Source of the DNA: Pseudomonas prosekii
GTDB taxonomy: Bacteria; Pseudomonadota; Gammaproteobacteria; Pseudomonadales; Pseudomonadaceae
Direction of reading: 5' to 3'
DNA length: 64,000 nt
NCBI RefSeq assembly: GCF_900105155.1
Contig: NZ_LT629762.1
Location: 620,001 to 684,000, forward strand
Part shown: piece after piece, positions 27,693 through 37,504 of the stretch
Layout of the letters: the number at the start of each line of letters is the position of its first letter
Numbering within the stretch: the stretch's first letter is position 1
Translations under genes and position numbers: made by a program
Notes under the pieces: generated by a model
Told to the model about the DNA's origin: nothing
Database searches by the model: none
The model's input: only the letters and a program-made list of their open reading frames with translations

Positions 27693-28652
27693 TCAGGCCG
27701 CTTCGGCGACCTTCAGACCCAGTAAACGCGAGACATGGTCGAGTTCGGTCTCGCGGCGCAGGACGGTAAACAGCTCGACCGCCTCCGGATAATTGCGCGT
27801 GAGCATCGCCAGCCATTGCTTCAAGCGACCCGGCGATTGGCGCGGGGTCATTTGTGCCTTGGCTTGCAGCCAGAAGTCTTGGAGCAGCGGCAGCAGCTCG
27901 GCCCAGGTCATTTCGACGACTTCTTCGCCAGCGCGTGCGGCAGCGATCTGCCTCGCCAGGTCCGGGCGGGACACGAGGCCGCGCCCGAGCATGATGTCTT
28001 CGACGCCGCTGATTTCGCGGCAACGGCGCCAGTCTTCGACGCTCCAGATGTCGCCATTGGCGAACACCGGGACTTTGACCACTTCTTGCACGCGCGGAAT
28101 CCATTCCCAATGCGCCGGCGGTTTGTAGCCGTCGGTTTTGGTCCGCGCATGCACCACGATGTGCGCCGCGCCGCCCTCGGCCAACGCCGTGGCGCAGACC
28201 AGCGCGCCGTCCGGGCTGTCGAAGCCGAGGCGCATTTTCGCTGTAACCGGAATGTGCGCAGGCACCGCGCGGCGCACGGTTTCGACGATTTCGTTGAGCA
28301 ATTCGGGTTCTTTAAGCAGGACCGCGCCGCCACGGGACTTGTTGACGGTTTTGGCCGGGCAGCCGAAGTTGAGGTCGATGACTTCGGAGCCGAGTTCACA
28401 AGCGAGCGCGGCGTTTTCCGCCAGGCACACCGGGTCGGAGCCGAGCAATTGCACGCGCAACGGCACGCCGGACGCAGTGCGCGCGCCGTTCAACAGTTCC
28501 GGACCGAACTTGTGGTAATAGGCAGGCGTGAGCAGTTGATCGTTGATCCGAATGAATTCGGTCACGCACCAATCGATACCGCCGACACGGGTCAGCACGT
28601 CCCGCAGGATGTTGTCGACCAACCCCTCCATGGGCGCCAAAGCAATTTGCAT
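27693..28652 (-). CDS. dusC: tRNA-dihydrouridine(16) synthase DusC
   Basis: 319 residues from the ATG at 28652 ([13 protein letters not shown]). This flavoenzyme reduces uridine in the tRNA D-loop. The catalytic Cys98 is in [16 protein letters not shown], and the FMN-phosphate region reads [12 protein letters not shown] and IMLGRGLVS. The start [10 protein letters not shown] and overall sequence fit DusC better than DusA (present at 50649) or DusB. A TTG five codons upstream is also in frame but has no ribosome site. It is on the same strand as ibpA but upstream of its promoter. Confidence 0.9.
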   Translation of the reverse strand: MQIALAPMEGLVDNILRDVLTRVGGIDWCVTEFIRINDQLLTPAYYHKFGPELLNGARTASGVPLRVQLLGSDPVCLAENAALACELGSEVIDLNFGCPAKTVNKSRGGAVLLKEPELLNEIVETVRRAVPAHIPVTAKMRLGFDSPDGALVCATALAEGGAAHIVVHARTKTDGYKPPAHWEWIPRVQEVVKVPVFANGDIWSVEDWRRCREISGVEDIMLGRGLVSRPDLARQIAAARAGEEVVEMTWAELLPLLQDFWLQAKAQMTPRQSPGRLKQWLAMLTRNYPEAVELFTVLRRETELDHVSRLLGLKVAEAA

Positions 28653-28745
28653 GGAAAACACACTCAACGAAAAACGTGCGGCAGTTTATAGGTTTCGGCG
28701 CGCAGAAGGTATTTCCTCAGACGGGGCGGCGGCGATTGTGCTGAC

Positions 28746-28842
28746 GCCTTCGCGGGCAAGCCTCGCTCCTACAGGTTTTGCGGCGTATGCACATTAGGCG
28801 CACGACACATATGTAGGAGCGAGGCTTGCCCGCGAAGAGGCC
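28746..28842. repeat. REPIN
   Basis: CCTTCGCGGGCAAGCCTCGC and the inverted GCGAGGCTTGCCCGCGAAGA, about 50 bp apart, in the gap between dusC and the thioesterase gene. Confidence 0.88.
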
Positions 28843-28853
28843 CGCGCAGATAC

Positions 28854-29291
28854 CTAAACAGAGATTGGCAACGCCTGGCCATAACCTTCAATGAATTCAG
28901 CCGGCATGCGCTTAGGCTTGCCGGTCGACAACTCGATGCACACAAACGTGGTTTGCGCGCGTAGCAGCGTGGTGTTGTCGCTGGGGCGTTTGAGCTGGAA
29001 GTGGCGGGTCATTTTCAGGCGCTGGTCCCAATCGACGATCCATGTCGCCAATTGCAGCGCCTCGCCTTCATAGGCGGCGGCGAGGTAATCGATCTCGTGA
29101 CGCACCACGGCCATCGCCCGATCCAGCCGCCGATATTCCACCAGATCCAGACCGAGGCGTTGCGAGTGGCGCCAGGCGCAGCGTTCCAGCCAAGTCACGT
29201 ACACCGCGTTATTGGCGTGGCCGAGGCCATCGATGTCCTCGGCGCCGACTTCCAGATCAATGATAAATGGCGTTGCCCGATCCCAGCCCAT
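28854..29291 (-). CDS. Acyl-CoA thioesterase, 4HBT hotdog family
   Basis: 145 residues of hotdog fold. The motif DGLGHANNAVYVTWLERC (residues 21-38) is the DxxGHxNNxxY signature of 4-hydroxybenzoyl-CoA thioesterase-like enzymes. It probably hydrolyses acyl-CoA thioesters; the substrate is not evident. It follows the alpha/beta hydrolase gene on the same strand with a 48-bp gap and may share its transcript. Confidence 0.88.
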   Translation of the reverse strand: MGWDRATPFIIDLEVGAEDIDGLGHANNAVYVTWLERCAWRHSQRLGLDLVEYRRLDRAMAVVRHEIDYLAAAYEGEALQLATWIVDWDQRLKMTRHFQLKRPSDNTTLLRAQTTFVCIELSTGKPKRMPAEFIEGYGQALPISV

Positions 29292-29339
29292 GCCCCACTC
29301 CCGGTCAGATAAATTCGACCGGGGCAGTGTAACGGATGC

Positions 29340-30173
29340 TCAGGCCGATTGCCGCGCTTGCAGGCTGCGACCGGACAGCAGTGATAACACCCCATCAATC
29401 ACCCGAGGGTCGGCGAGCACGCGCTGATGGCCGCCCTCCTCCAGCCGCAGCAAACGGCTGTCGAACCAGGCTTCGTGAATGATCTGCGACTCTTTGACCG
29501 AGACAAATTTGTCGTCCTCGGCATGCACGATCAAACCGGGCATATCGAGCTGATAGTGCGCAACATCGAGGGTCGCGGCGCGCATGCCAACGTCTTGCTC
29601 GACCTGGCGGATGAACGCCGAGCGCGCTTTGGGCGGCAACTTGACCATGCGCGCGAACCCTCGCAGCACCCCAAGAATCCGCGCCGGCGCGGCAATCGAT
29701 ACCAAGGTCTCGGTGCGCAAACCCAGTTGCACCGCGAGCATCGCACTGGCGCCGCCCATGGAATGGCCGATCACCGCTTGCAGTGGCGGCAGCTCAGCGG
29801 CGGCTTCGAGCATGGCACGGGCGAACAACACCACGTTGGCTTCACGGCCCGGCGAACGACCGTGGGCCGGGCCATCCAGCGCCACCACGGTATAACCGGC
29901 CTCCACCAGCGCGGTGATCAGGCTGGCGAATTGCGTTGGCCGACCTTCCCAACCGTGCATCAACAGCACCGTCGGGCCTTGGCCCCAGCGCAACGCCGAG
30001 AGGCCGAAGCGCAAGGTAATTCGCTCGGATTTCGCCAGCAGCGGCAATTCCCAGTCACGCGGGGCAAACTCGCGCGGCGTCATGAAGGCCAGACGCATTT
30101 TGCTCGCGACCAGTTTCGGCGCGAACCAGCCCAAGGTGCCATTAACGCCACGAACCCACTTCAACGTGCTCAT
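29340..30173 (-). CDS. Alpha/beta hydrolase
   Basis: 277 residues from the ATG at 30173. The nucleophile elbow GHSMGG holds Ser138, the oxyanion region is LLMHGWEGRP, and EEGGHQRVL carries the likely catalytic His. No signal peptide is seen, so it is cytoplasmic. It is 58 bp downstream of a TetR-family regulator on the same strand, suggesting that the two are co-transcribed and that TetR controls it. The substrate is unknown. The longer frame to 30212 was rejected for lack of homology-like sequence. Confidence 0.88.
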   Translation of the reverse strand: MSTLKWVRGVNGTLGWFAPKLVASKMRLAFMTPREFAPRDWELPLLAKSERITLRFGLSALRWGQGPTVLLMHGWEGRPTQFASLITALVEAGYTVVALDGPAHGRSPGREANVVLFARAMLEAAAELPPLQAVIGHSMGGASAMLAVQLGLRTETLVSIAAPARILGVLRGFARMVKLPPKARSAFIRQVEQDVGMRAATLDVAHYQLDMPGLIVHAEDDKFVSVKESQIIHEAWFDSRLLRLEEGGHQRVLADPRVIDGVLSLLSGRSLQARQSA

Positions 30174-30231
30174 CGCTTCACTCCTCGGGCCGCTGCCTTC
30201 AGGACATAACACTCAGTTAATAACGCTCAAT

Positions 30232-30771
30232 TCACAGGACCGCCGACTTGGCGGCGCGCAGCATTCGATCGGACAACTCGCCAGGGCCCAGCGCGCGCGC
30301 CAGGGCCAGACCACCGATCATCAACGCCATGTCGGCCAGGGCTTTATCGGTGTCTTCGGGGCTGGCCGCCAACTGCGCGACCATCAGCTCCACGTGCTCA
30401 TTCAACGCAACCCGGAATTCATCGGGCAGACGCCCCAACTCACCGACCGAAGCCGGGATCGGGCAGGCTGAATCAGATGAGTCACGGTGTTTGCGCGACA
30501 GATAAAACGCAGCCACCAGCGCGCGACGTTCTTCGCCAGTCAATTCGGCGTCCATGTCGGCAATCAAGCCACGGCGATGGCCGAGCAGTTGCTTGAACGC
30601 TTCGAGCATCATCGCGTCCTTGCTTTCGAAGTGTGCGTAGAATCCGCCAACCGTCAGGCCGGCCGCGCCCATCACTTCGCCCACGCTCGGTTCAGCCGGG
30701 CCACGCTGGATCAGCGCAGCACTGGCAGCCTTGAGGATGCGTTCGCGGGTTTGAGCTTTTTTATCGTTCAT
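30232..30771 (-). CDS. TetR-family transcriptional regulator
   Basis: 179 residues with the N-terminal DNA-binding helix-turn-helix (ILKAASAALIQRGPAEPSVGEVMGAAGLTVGGFYAHFESKDAM) and a variable ligand-binding C-terminus. A strong ribosome site (GGAGG) lies 6 nt before the ATG. The AATATT-rich direct repeat at 30782-30806 overlaps the probable promoter and is a good operator candidate, implying autoregulation. It probably controls the hydrolase and thioesterase genes downstream. Confidence 0.9.
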   Translation of the reverse strand: MNDKKAQTRERILKAASAALIQRGPAEPSVGEVMGAAGLTVGGFYAHFESKDAMMLEAFKQLLGHRRGLIADMDAELTGEERRALVAAFYLSRKHRDSSDSACPIPASVGELGRLPDEFRVALNEHVELMVAQLAASPEDTDKALADMALMIGGLALARALGPGELSDRMLRAAKSAVL

Positions 30772-30781
30772 CGTTGCCTCC

Positions 30782-30806
30782 GAATATTACGACTAGAATA
30801 TTATTC
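30782..30806. promoter_or_regulatory. Candidate operator of the TetR gene
   Basis: GAATATTA occurs twice with a 14-bp period, each copy containing the palindrome AATATT, directly upstream of the TetR ribosome site. AT-rich sequence beside it can supply a -10 region. Confidence 0.5.
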
Positions 30807-30894
30807 ACATAATAAATTTGCGCAAGTCATGGCTGTGACCGCTGGTCTGAAGAACAGTTTTGAAGAAAGAGAGGAATTGGCCAAACGCCAGACA

Positions 30895-30935
30895 AACAAA
30901 AGGGCCATTCAATAATTGAATGACCCTTATAAAAT
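30895..30935 (-). terminator. Terminator of the tRNA-Glu/Ala cluster
   Basis: AAGGGTCATTCAA and TTGAATGGCCCTT form a long stem followed, on the minus strand, by TTTTGTTT, 20-60 bp beyond the last tRNA. Confidence 0.8.
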
Positions 30936-30954
30936 CCCGCAGAGCGGGTAATCG

Positions 30955-31030
30955 TGGCGTCCCCTAGGGGACTCGAACCCCTGTTACCGCCGTGAAAGGG
31001 CGGTGTCCTAGGCCACTAGACGAAGGGGAC
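30955..31030 (-). tRNA. tRNA-Glu (anticodon TTC), copy 1
   Basis: 76 nt including the encoded CCA (TGG at 30955-30957 on the plus strand). The acceptor stem GTCCCC/GGGGAC, T-arm GGTTCGAGTCC and anticodon arm CCGCC-CTTTCAC-GGCGG give anticodon TTC. The sequence is identical to copy 2 at 31254-31329. Confidence 0.97.
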
Positions 31031-31109
31031 ACAAACCCTTCTATACACTGACCAGCGCTGAGAGCTGATCGATTCAAGGCCGGTGTGGCCAGACCTTGAA
31101 ATGTAAAAT

Positions 31110-31185
31110 TGGTGGAGCTAAACGGGATCGAACCGTTGACCTCCTGCATGCCATGCAGGCGCTCTCCCAGCTGAGCTATAGCCCC
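31110..31185 (-). tRNA. tRNA-Ala (anticodon GGC), copy 1
   Basis: 76 nt with encoded CCA. The anticodon arm CCTGC-ATGGCAT-GCAGG gives GGC, and the T-arm reads GGTTCGATCCC. The sequence is identical to copy 2 at 31410-31485. Confidence 0.97.
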
Positions 31186-31253
31186 GATTTATCGCCTGGC
31201 GGCGGAGCAGCATCTTGCGACACTGCTTCTGTAAAACATTGCTACCGTAAAAC

Positions 31254-31329
31254 TGGCGTCCCCTAGGGGACTCGAACCCCTGTTACCGCCGTGAAAGGGC
31301 GGTGTCCTAGGCCACTAGACGAAGGGGAC
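31254..31329 (-). tRNA. tRNA-Glu (anticodon TTC), copy 2
   Basis: Same sequence and structure as copy 1 (30955-31030); part of a ~230-bp direct duplication. Confidence 0.97.
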
Positions 31330-31409
31330 GCAAACCCTTCTATACAACTGATCAACGCTGAGTGTTGATCGCTTCAAGGCCGGTGTGGCCAGACCTTGAA
31401 GATGTAAAT

Positions 31410-31485
31410 TGGTGGAGCTAAACGGGATCGAACCGTTGACCTCCTGCATGCCATGCAGGCGCTCTCCCAGCTGAGCTATAGCCCC
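31410..31485 (-). tRNA. tRNA-Ala (anticodon GGC), copy 2
   Basis: Same sequence and structure as copy 1 (31110-31185). It is the first tRNA transcribed in the cluster. Confidence 0.97.
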
Positions 31486-31621
31486 TCATCGCTGAGGACG
31501 GGGCGAATCTTAATGGCGCATCGAAAGGCTGTCAAACTTATTTTTAAAATATTTCAAAGTTTTTTGCCGACATAACAATCACTTACCGCCAAACCCCGTA
31601 AATCCGAGGTCCGTCCCATCC

Positions 31622-31744
31622 CTGTAGCAGCTGCCGCAGGCTGCGTTCGAGTGCGAAGCGCTCGCCCTCGCCCTTTCAGGCGAACGCGTGGCGACCTTAC
31701 AGGGCTGCTGCGCAGCCCAACGCAGCCTTCGGCAGCTGCTACAG
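31622..31744. repeat. REPIN (GTAGCAGCTGCCGCAGGC type)
   Basis: CTGTAGCAGCTGCCGCAGGC is matched by the inverted GCCTTCGGCAGCTGCTACAG, and GGCTGCGTTCGAGTGCG by GCGCAGCCCAACGCAGCC. It fills much of the 273-bp gap between the tRNA cluster and gltX. Confidence 0.82.
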
Positions 31745-31758
31745 GAGGACGGTCGGGG

Positions 31759-33240
31759 TCAGGCGATATTGGCCAGCAGTTTTTCCCATTCCTTGTTTTC
31801 TTTCTTCGACACGCCACCGAGCAGGTCGATGGCTTGGCGCAGACGGAAACGCGTCAGGTCCGGGCCGAGGATTTCCATCGCATCAAGCACCGACACCGAA
31901 CTCGCCTGCCCGGTAATCGCGGCAAACATCAGCGGCATCGCGTCACGCAATTTCAACTCGAGGGATTCGACTACCGCTTGAATGGTCGCGGTGATGCTGT
32001 CCTTTTCCCACTGACGCAGGCTTTCGAGTTTCCACAGGATCAATTGCATCAACTGCCGAACCTGATCACCCGAGAGCTTCTTCGATTCAAACAGCTTCGC
32101 CTCCGGGTTGACCCCGCCTGCGAAGAAGAACCCGGCCAGCGGCGCAACCTGGCTGAACGTCTCAACCCGGCCCTGCACGTGTGGCGCGATTTTCATCATG
32201 TAGTCAGGGTTCAGCGCCCAGGTCTGCAGGCGCGAAGCGAACTCTTCGACCGGCAGATCGCGCAGCCATTGGCCATTGAGCCACGACAGCTTCTCGACGT
32301 CGAAAATCGGCCCGCCGAGGGAAACACGCTTCAGGTCGAAGTTATCGACCATTTCCTGCAGCGAGAACTTCTCGCGCTCGTCCGGCATCGACCAACCCAT
32401 GCGGCCCAGGTAGTTGAGCATCGCTTCGGGCATGAAACCCATGCGCTCGTAGAACGTCACCGAGGTCGGGTTTTTGCGCTTCGACAGCTTGCTCTTGTCC
32501 GGGTTACGCAGCAGCGGCATGTAGCACAGCTCTGGTTGTTCCCAGCCAAAATATTCGTAAAGCAGGATCAGTTTTGGCGCAGATGGCAGCCATTCTTCGC
32601 CGCGCAAAACGTGGGTGATGCCCATCAAATGGTCATCGACGACGTTGGCGAGGAAGTACGTCGGCAGGCCGTCGGTCTTCATCAACACTTGCATGTCCAT
32701 GCGATCCCACGGGATCTCGACGTCGCCACGCAACATGTCCGGGACCACGCAAACGCCTTCGCTCGGCACTTTCATGCGGATCACGTGCGGTTCGCCAGCG
32801 GCCAGACGACGGGCCACTTCTTCCGCCGACAGCAACAGCGCACGGCCGTCGTAACGCGGGGTTTCGCCACGGGCCATTTGCTCGGCGCGCATCTGGTCCA
32901 GCTCTTCGGCGGTGCAGAAGCACGGGAAGGCGTGGCCCATTTCGACCAGTTGCTGGCAGTACTTCTGATAGATCTCGCCGCGCTCGCTCTGCCGGTACGG
33001 ACCGTGCGGGCCGCCGACGTCCGGGCCTTCGCTCCAGTCGATGCCCAACCAGCGCAAGGCGTCGAAAATCTGCTGTTCGGACTCGCGGGTGGAACGCAAT
33101 TGATCGGTGTCTTCGATGCGCAGAATGAACTCACCGCCGTGCTGCTTGGCAAAGCAGTAGTTGAACAATGCGATGTAAGCGGTACCTACGTGGGGGTCCC
33201 CGGTAGGCGATGGCGCGATGCGCGTGCGGACGGTGGTCAT
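31759..33240 (-). CDS. gltX: Glutamate--tRNA ligase
   Basis: 493 residues from the ATG at 33240 ([20 protein letters not shown]). The class I HIGH-type motif is HVGT (residues 17-20), and the KMSKS-type motif is KLSKR. The catalytic Rossmann core, the DxxR-like [14 protein letters not shown] and the helical anticodon-binding C-terminus are complete. It lies directly upstream, in transcription order, of the tRNA-Ala/Glu cluster, but a REPIN separates them. Five extra codons upstream to a TTG were rejected. Confidence 0.97.
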   Translation of the reverse strand: MTTVRTRIAPSPTGDPHVGTAYIALFNYCFAKQHGGEFILRIEDTDQLRSTRESEQQIFDALRWLGIDWSEGPDVGGPHGPYRQSERGEIYQKYCQQLVEMGHAFPCFCTAEELDQMRAEQMARGETPRYDGRALLLSAEEVARRLAAGEPHVIRMKVPSEGVCVVPDMLRGDVEIPWDRMDMQVLMKTDGLPTYFLANVVDDHLMGITHVLRGEEWLPSAPKLILLYEYFGWEQPELCYMPLLRNPDKSKLSKRKNPTSVTFYERMGFMPEAMLNYLGRMGWSMPDEREKFSLQEMVDNFDLKRVSLGGPIFDVEKLSWLNGQWLRDLPVEEFASRLQTWALNPDYMMKIAPHVQGRVETFSQVAPLAGFFFAGGVNPEAKLFESKKLSGDQVRQLMQLILWKLESLRQWEKDSITATIQAVVESLELKLRDAMPLMFAAITGQASSVSVLDAMEILGPDLTRFRLRQAIDLLGGVSKKENKEWEKLLANIA

Positions 33241-33390
33241 GGAAAGTCTCAACAAAGAATGGAAAGCGAAGATCAGACAAGGGGCGAATGGTAACAGGGC
33301 ATGCCCGCCCGGCTCCAGTGAGTGGGGGATTTAACGGGGATTGGGTTTATTCCGGCGTGGCATCAGGTCGTTTTGCGGTGCTTTGGCGAT

Positions 33391-33480
33391 TGCCATCGCG
33401 AGCAGGCTCACTCCTACATTAGACCGTGTCCGGACGGACAACTTGGTCAACTGTAGGAGCGAGCCCGCTCGCGAAGAGGC
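33391..33480. repeat. REPIN with divergent arms
   Basis: CCATCGCGAGCAGGCTCACT and the inverted GGAGCGAGCCCGCTCGCGAA lie in the uvrB-gltX gap. The two arms differ at several positions. Confidence 0.82.
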
Positions 33481-33514
33481 CCGCCCAGACACCGCAACTC
33501 TCAAGCCTTGAACA

Positions 33515-35530
33515 TCAAACCTCAATCAAGCGCTCGCGCAACTTGCCGATCTCATCACGCATCTGCGCCGCCGCCTCGAATTCAAGATCGCGCGCCAAGG
33601 CGTACATCTTCTCTTCAAGCCCTTTGATGCGCTTGGCGATCTCGCCCGGCGAGCGCAATTCGGCTTCGTACTTGGCGCTTTCTTCGGCAGCCTTGGCCAT
33701 GCCTTTGCGCTTCTTGCTACGCGAACCCGGCACCGTCGCGCCTTCCATGATGTCGGCGACGTCCTTGAACACACCTTTGGGCGTGATGTTGTTAGCCAAG
33801 TTGAACGCAATCTGCTTGTCGCGACGCCGCTCGGTTTCGCCGATCGCCCGTTCCATCGAACCGGTCATCCGATCGGCATACAAAATCGCCCGGCCATTGA
33901 GGTTACGCGCCGCCCGACCGATGGTCTGAATCAATGAGCGCTCGGAACGCAGGAAGCCCTCCTTGTCGGCGTCGAGAATCGCCACCAGCGACACTTCCGG
34001 CATGTCCAGGCCTTCTCGCAGCAAGTTGATGCCCACCAACACGTCGAACGTGCCGAGGCGCAAATCGCGGATGATCTCGACGCGCTCCACGGTGTCGATG
34101 TCCGAGTGCAGATAACGCACGCGCACGCCGTGATCAGCCAGGTAATCGGTCAAATCTTCGGACATGCGTTTGGTCAGCGTGGTGACCAGCACCCGCTCCT
34201 CCAGCGCCACGCGCTTGCCGATTTCCGAGAGCAGATCGTCGACCTGAGTGAGCGCCGGACGAATCTCGATTTGCGGGTCGACCAGACCGGTCGGACGCAC
34301 CAGTTGCTCGACCACACGGCCAGCATGTTCGGCTTCGTAATTGCCCGGCGTCGCCGAAACAAAAATCGTCTGCGGGCTGATCGCTTCAAATTCATCGAAA
34401 CGCATCGGCCGGTTATCCAGCGCCGACGGCAGGCGGAAACCGTATTCCACCAGTGTTTCCTTGCGCGAACGGTCGCCCTTATACATGGCGCCGACCTGCG
34501 GCACGCTGACGTGGGATTCGTCGATCACCAGCAAGGCGTCGGCCGGCAGATAGTCGAACAAGGTCGGCGGCGCCTGGCCAGAATCGCGGCCCGAGAGGTA
34601 GCGCGAATAGTTTTCGATGCCGTTGCAGTAACCCAGCTCGAGAATCATCTCGAGGTCAAACCGGGTGCGCTGCTCCAAGCGCTGCGCTTCCACCAATTTG
34701 TTGTTGGTGCGCAGGTAATCGAGGCGTTCCTGCAGTTCGACCTTGATCCCTTCGATGGCGCCGAGCAGGGTTTCACGTGGCGTCACGTAGTGGCTTTTCG
34801 GGTAGAAAGTGAAACGCGGCAATTGCCGGGTGACTTCGCCGGTCAGCGGATCGAACGCGGATATCTTCTCGACTTCATCGTCGAACAGCTCGATGCGGAT
34901 CGCTTCGAAGTCCGATTCTGCCGGGTGAATGTCGATTACATCGCCGCGCACGCGGAACGTCGCACGGGCAAATTCCATGTCGTTGCGGGTGTATTGCAGG
35001 TCCGCCAGACGACGGAGCAATGCACGCTGATCGAGCTTGTCGCCGCGATCCACGTGCAAAACCATCTTCAGGTAGGTTTCCGGGCTGCCCAAACCGTAGA
35101 TGCACGACACCGTGGTGACGATGATCGCGTCCTTGCGCTCGAGCAACGCTTTGGTCGCGGACAAGCGCATCTGCTCGATGTGGTCGTTGATCGAGGCATC
35201 TTTCTCGATGAAGGTGTCCGACGACGGCACGTACGCTTCGGGCTGGTAGTAGTCGTAATACGAAACGAAATATTCGACGGCGTTGTTCGGGAAGAACGCC
35301 TTGAACTCGCCATATAGCTGCGCGGCCAGGGTTTTGTTCGGCGCCAGCACCAACGTCGGCCGCTGCACTTGGGCGATCACGTTGGCGATGCTGAAGGTCT
35401 TGCCCGAGCCGGTCACACCGAGCAACGTCTGGTGCGCCAGCCCGGCTTCGATGCCTTCGACCATCAGGCGGATGGCTTCCGGCTGATCGCCGGCGGGCTC
35501 GAAGCGGGTAACTAGCTGGAATTCAGACAT
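33515..35530 (-). CDS. uvrB: Excinuclease ABC subunit B
   Basis: 671 residues from the ATG at 35530. It is the damage-verifying helicase of nucleotide excision repair and works with UvrA and UvrC. The Walker A motif GVTGSGKT is at residues 38-45, the beta-hairpin [12 protein letters not shown] inserts into DNA, and VIDESHV is the Walker B-like motif. Helicase motif VI reads [11 protein letters not shown]-terminal UVR domain ([24 protein letters not shown]) contacts UvrC or UvrA. The longer frame to 35626 adds 32 residues without a ribosome site and was rejected. Confidence 0.97.
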   Translation of the reverse strand: MSEFQLVTRFEPAGDQPEAIRLMVEGIEAGLAHQTLLGVTGSGKTFSIANVIAQVQRPTLVLAPNKTLAAQLYGEFKAFFPNNAVEYFVSYYDYYQPEAYVPSSDTFIEKDASINDHIEQMRLSATKALLERKDAIIVTTVSCIYGLGSPETYLKMVLHVDRGDKLDQRALLRRLADLQYTRNDMEFARATFRVRGDVIDIHPAESDFEAIRIELFDDEVEKISAFDPLTGEVTRQLPRFTFYPKSHYVTPRETLLGAIEGIKVELQERLDYLRTNNKLVEAQRLEQRTRFDLEMILELGYCNGIENYSRYLSGRDSGQAPPTLFDYLPADALLVIDESHVSVPQVGAMYKGDRSRKETLVEYGFRLPSALDNRPMRFDEFEAISPQTIFVSATPGNYEAEHAGRVVEQLVRPTGLVDPQIEIRPALTQVDDLLSEIGKRVALEERVLVTTLTKRMSEDLTDYLADHGVRVRYLHSDIDTVERVEIIRDLRLGTFDVLVGINLLREGLDMPEVSLVAILDADKEGFLRSERSLIQTIGRAARNLNGRAILYADRMTGSMERAIGETERRRDKQIAFNLANNITPKGVFKDVADIMEGATVPGSRSKKRKGMAKAAEESAKYEAELRSPGEIAKRIKGLEEKMYALARDLEFEAAAQMRDEIGKLRERLIEV

Positions 35531-35867
35531 GAAAAAACCTCTGGGTCGCGCCTGCACGGTGAAACGCACAGCAACGAGAAAGACCGCAAACGGCTGAAGC
35601 CGCCCGAGGAAAAAACTGGATTGCATTCAATGTGGAGTCGATTGCCGTCGCTTTCAAGGCAAACGTCCTACATCCCTTGAAGTCTTTGACGACAGCATTC
35701 GACTAACGGTCGAAAAATAATCGGAAAAACTTGCGGGAAAAACCGAATCGGCTGTCGCCTTCGATCGCAGATGGCCTCTATACTAGCTCCCCGTTTGTGC
35801 ACCGCTCTAGTGCATTCGGCTGGAGCGCGACACGTCCCTCCACACTCCATTCAGAGCCGCCGCAAAA
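35531..35867. other. 337-bp divergent promoter region between uvrB and the aminotransferase gene
   Basis: No gene is seen. A TATACT hexamer at about 35778-35783 is a plausible -10 for the aminotransferase gene. No clear LexA box was found for uvrB by eye. Confidence 0.6.
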
Positions 35868-37064
35868 ATGAGCCTGTTCTCCGCTGTCGAAATGGCACCA
35901 CGCGATCCAATCCTGGGCCTCAACGAAGCATTCAACGCCGATACCCGTACCAACAAGGTCAACCTGGGCGTCGGTGTTTACTGCAACGAGGAGGGGCGAA
36001 TTCCACTCCTGCGCGCCGTTGTCGAAGCCGAGACGATTCGCGTCGCTCAACACGCTTCCCGTGGCTACTTGCCAATCGACGGTATCGCCGCCTACGACCA
36101 GGCTGTGCAAAAACTGCTGTTCGGCAATGATTCGCCGCTGATCGCTTCCGGCCGCGTCCTCACCACCCAAGCCGTTGGCGGCACCGGCGCACTGAAAATC
36201 GGCGCCGACTTCCTCAAGCAATTGCTGCCCAATGCCGTCGTCGCGATCAGTGACCCGAGCTGGGAAAACCACCGCGCGCTGTTCGAAACCGCTGGTTTCC
36301 CGGTCCAAAACTATCGCTACTACGACGCCGCGACCCACGACGTCAACCGCGCCGGCCTGCTTGAAGACCTCAACGCGCTGCCGTCCGGTTCGATCGTCGT
36401 GCTGCACGCCTGCTGCCACAACCCGACCGGCGTCGACCTGAGCCCGGCGGACTGGAACAACGTGCTGGAAGTGGTGAAAGCCAAGGGCCACGTGCCATTC
36501 CTCGACATGGCCTACCAGGGTTTTGGCGATGGCATCGACGAAGACGCCGCAGCTGTGCGTCTGTTCGCCGAATCGGGCCTGACCTTCTTCGTCTCCAGCT
36601 CGTTCTCCAAGTCGTTCTCGCTGTACGGCGAGCGCGTTGGCGCCCTGTCGATCGTCAGCGAATCGAAAGAAGAAAGCGCGCGCGTGCTCTCGCAAGTCAA
36701 ACGCGTGATCCGCACCAACTACTCCAACCCGCCAACCCACGGCGCAAGCATCGTCGCCGCTGTGCTGAACAGCCCGACATTGCGCGCACAGTGGGAAGAA
36801 GAACTGGCCGAAATGCGTTTGCGCATTCGCGGCATGCGCGTGCAGATGGTTGAGCAACTGGCGAAAGAAGCCCCGCATCGGGATTTCAGTTTTGTCGGTC
36901 GTCAGCGCGGCATGTTTTCCTACTCCGGCCTGACCGTTGAGCAAGTGACGCGCCTGCGCAGCGAGTTCGGCATCTACGCGCTGGACACCGGGCGCATCTG
37001 CGTTGCCGCGTTGAATCAGAGCAACATTGATGCAGTGACCAAGGCCATCGTTGCGGTGATCTGA
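35868..37064 (+). CDS. Aromatic/aspartate aminotransferase (class I)
   Basis: 398 residues of the AspC/TyrB family. It transfers amino groups from aromatic amino acids or aspartate to 2-oxoglutarate using PLP. The PLP-binding Lys248 is in SSSFSKSFSLYGERVG. HACCHNPTGVDL carries the PLP-contacting Asn, and the N-terminal NLGVGVYCNEEG is typical. AspC and TyrB cannot be separated by reading; Pseudomonas homologues in this place (beside uvrB) are usually called aromatic amino-acid aminotransferases. A strong terminator follows at 37079. Confidence 0.93.
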   Translation: MSLFSAVEMAPRDPILGLNEAFNADTRTNKVNLGVGVYCNEEGRIPLLRAVVEAETIRVAQHASRGYLPIDGIAAYDQAVQKLLFGNDSPLIASGRVLTTQAVGGTGALKIGADFLKQLLPNAVVAISDPSWENHRALFETAGFPVQNYRYYDAATHDVNRAGLLEDLNALPSGSIVVLHACCHNPTGVDLSPADWNNVLEVVKAKGHVPFLDMAYQGFGDGIDEDAAAVRLFAESGLTFFVSSSFSKSFSLYGERVGALSIVSESKEESARVLSQVKRVIRTNYSNPPTHGASIVAAVLNSPTLRAQWEEELAEMRLRIRGMRVQMVEQLAKEAPHRDFSFVGRQRGMFSYSGLTVEQVTRLRSEFGIYALDTGRICVAALNQSNIDAVTKAIVAVI

Positions 37065-37078
37065 GTCTGCAATTGCTA

Positions 37079-37116
37079 TAAAAAACGGGAAGCCAATGCG
37101 CTTCCCGTTTTTTATT
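37079..37116 (+). terminator. Terminator after the aminotransferase gene
   Basis: Stem ACGGGAAGC / GCTTCCCGT with a CAATGC loop and a T run. Confidence 0.9.
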
Positions 37117-37189
37117 TGTCTCAGATATGTGTCAAAGCGCAGTGCCTGCCCTCTAAACTCCACGCAGCGATGCACTGCACAATGCACTT

Positions 37190-37264
37190 GCAGGAGCGAG
37201 GCATGCCCGCGAAGCTTTCAGCGTCAGTAATGACGCCTTCGCGGGCAAGCTTCACTCCTGCGGG
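37190..37264. repeat. Short REPIN
   Basis: GCAGGAGCGAGGCATGCCCGCGAAG and the inverted CTTCGCGGGCAAGCTTCACTCCTGC with a very short spacer, 37 bp before the small membrane-protein gene. Confidence 0.85.
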
Positions 37265-37300
37265 TCTCATGTACACCCCAGGATTTCTACGAGAGCCCAC

Positions 37301-37504
37301 ATGAAAATTGATGACCTACGCGCTGACCGGGATGAACTGGACGATTTCGTGCCCCGCACCCCGCCGGCCAAACGCGGTAACAATCTAGTGATGCAAGTAG
37401 CCGCCGGCGTGTTCCTCGGCGGCCTCGCGTTGTGGATCGTGCAACTGGCGGCGACAGCGCTGTATGCCAAGCTGATGCTCGGCACCTTCACCTTCGGCGG
37501 TTAA
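37301..37504 (+). CDS. Small single-pass membrane protein, function unknown
   Basis: 67 residues. A charged N-terminus (MKIDDLRADRDELDDFVPR) leads to one hydrophobic segment (MQVAAGVFLGGLALWIVQLA) and a short tail ending in TFTFGG. It starts at an ATG just after a REPIN, with a weak ribosome site. I do not recognise the family. Its stop overlaps by 4 bp the stop of the convergent gene 37501-37731. Coding reality is supported by the clear topology and by end-to-end packing with its neighbour, not by homology. Confidence 0.65.
   Translation: MKIDDLRADRDELDDFVPRTPPAKRGNNLVMQVAAGVFLGGLALWIVQLAATALYAKLMLGTFTFGG

Noticed and set aside
28746..28842. Direct and inverted 20-bp repeats considered as a CRISPR array or IS ends
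   Set aside because: The copies are inverted pairs with unequal spacers and no transposase or cas gene; they match dispersed REPINs elsewhere in the window.
30955..31485. tRNA cluster considered as an integration site of a mobile element
   Set aside because: No integrase, no truncated tRNA copies and no foreign genes nearby; the two copies are whole tRNAs in a simple tandem duplication.
36940..37076. Possible recoding or frameshift at the aminotransferase C-terminus
   Set aside because: The frame is continuous to the stop at 37064 and the C-terminus looks normal.
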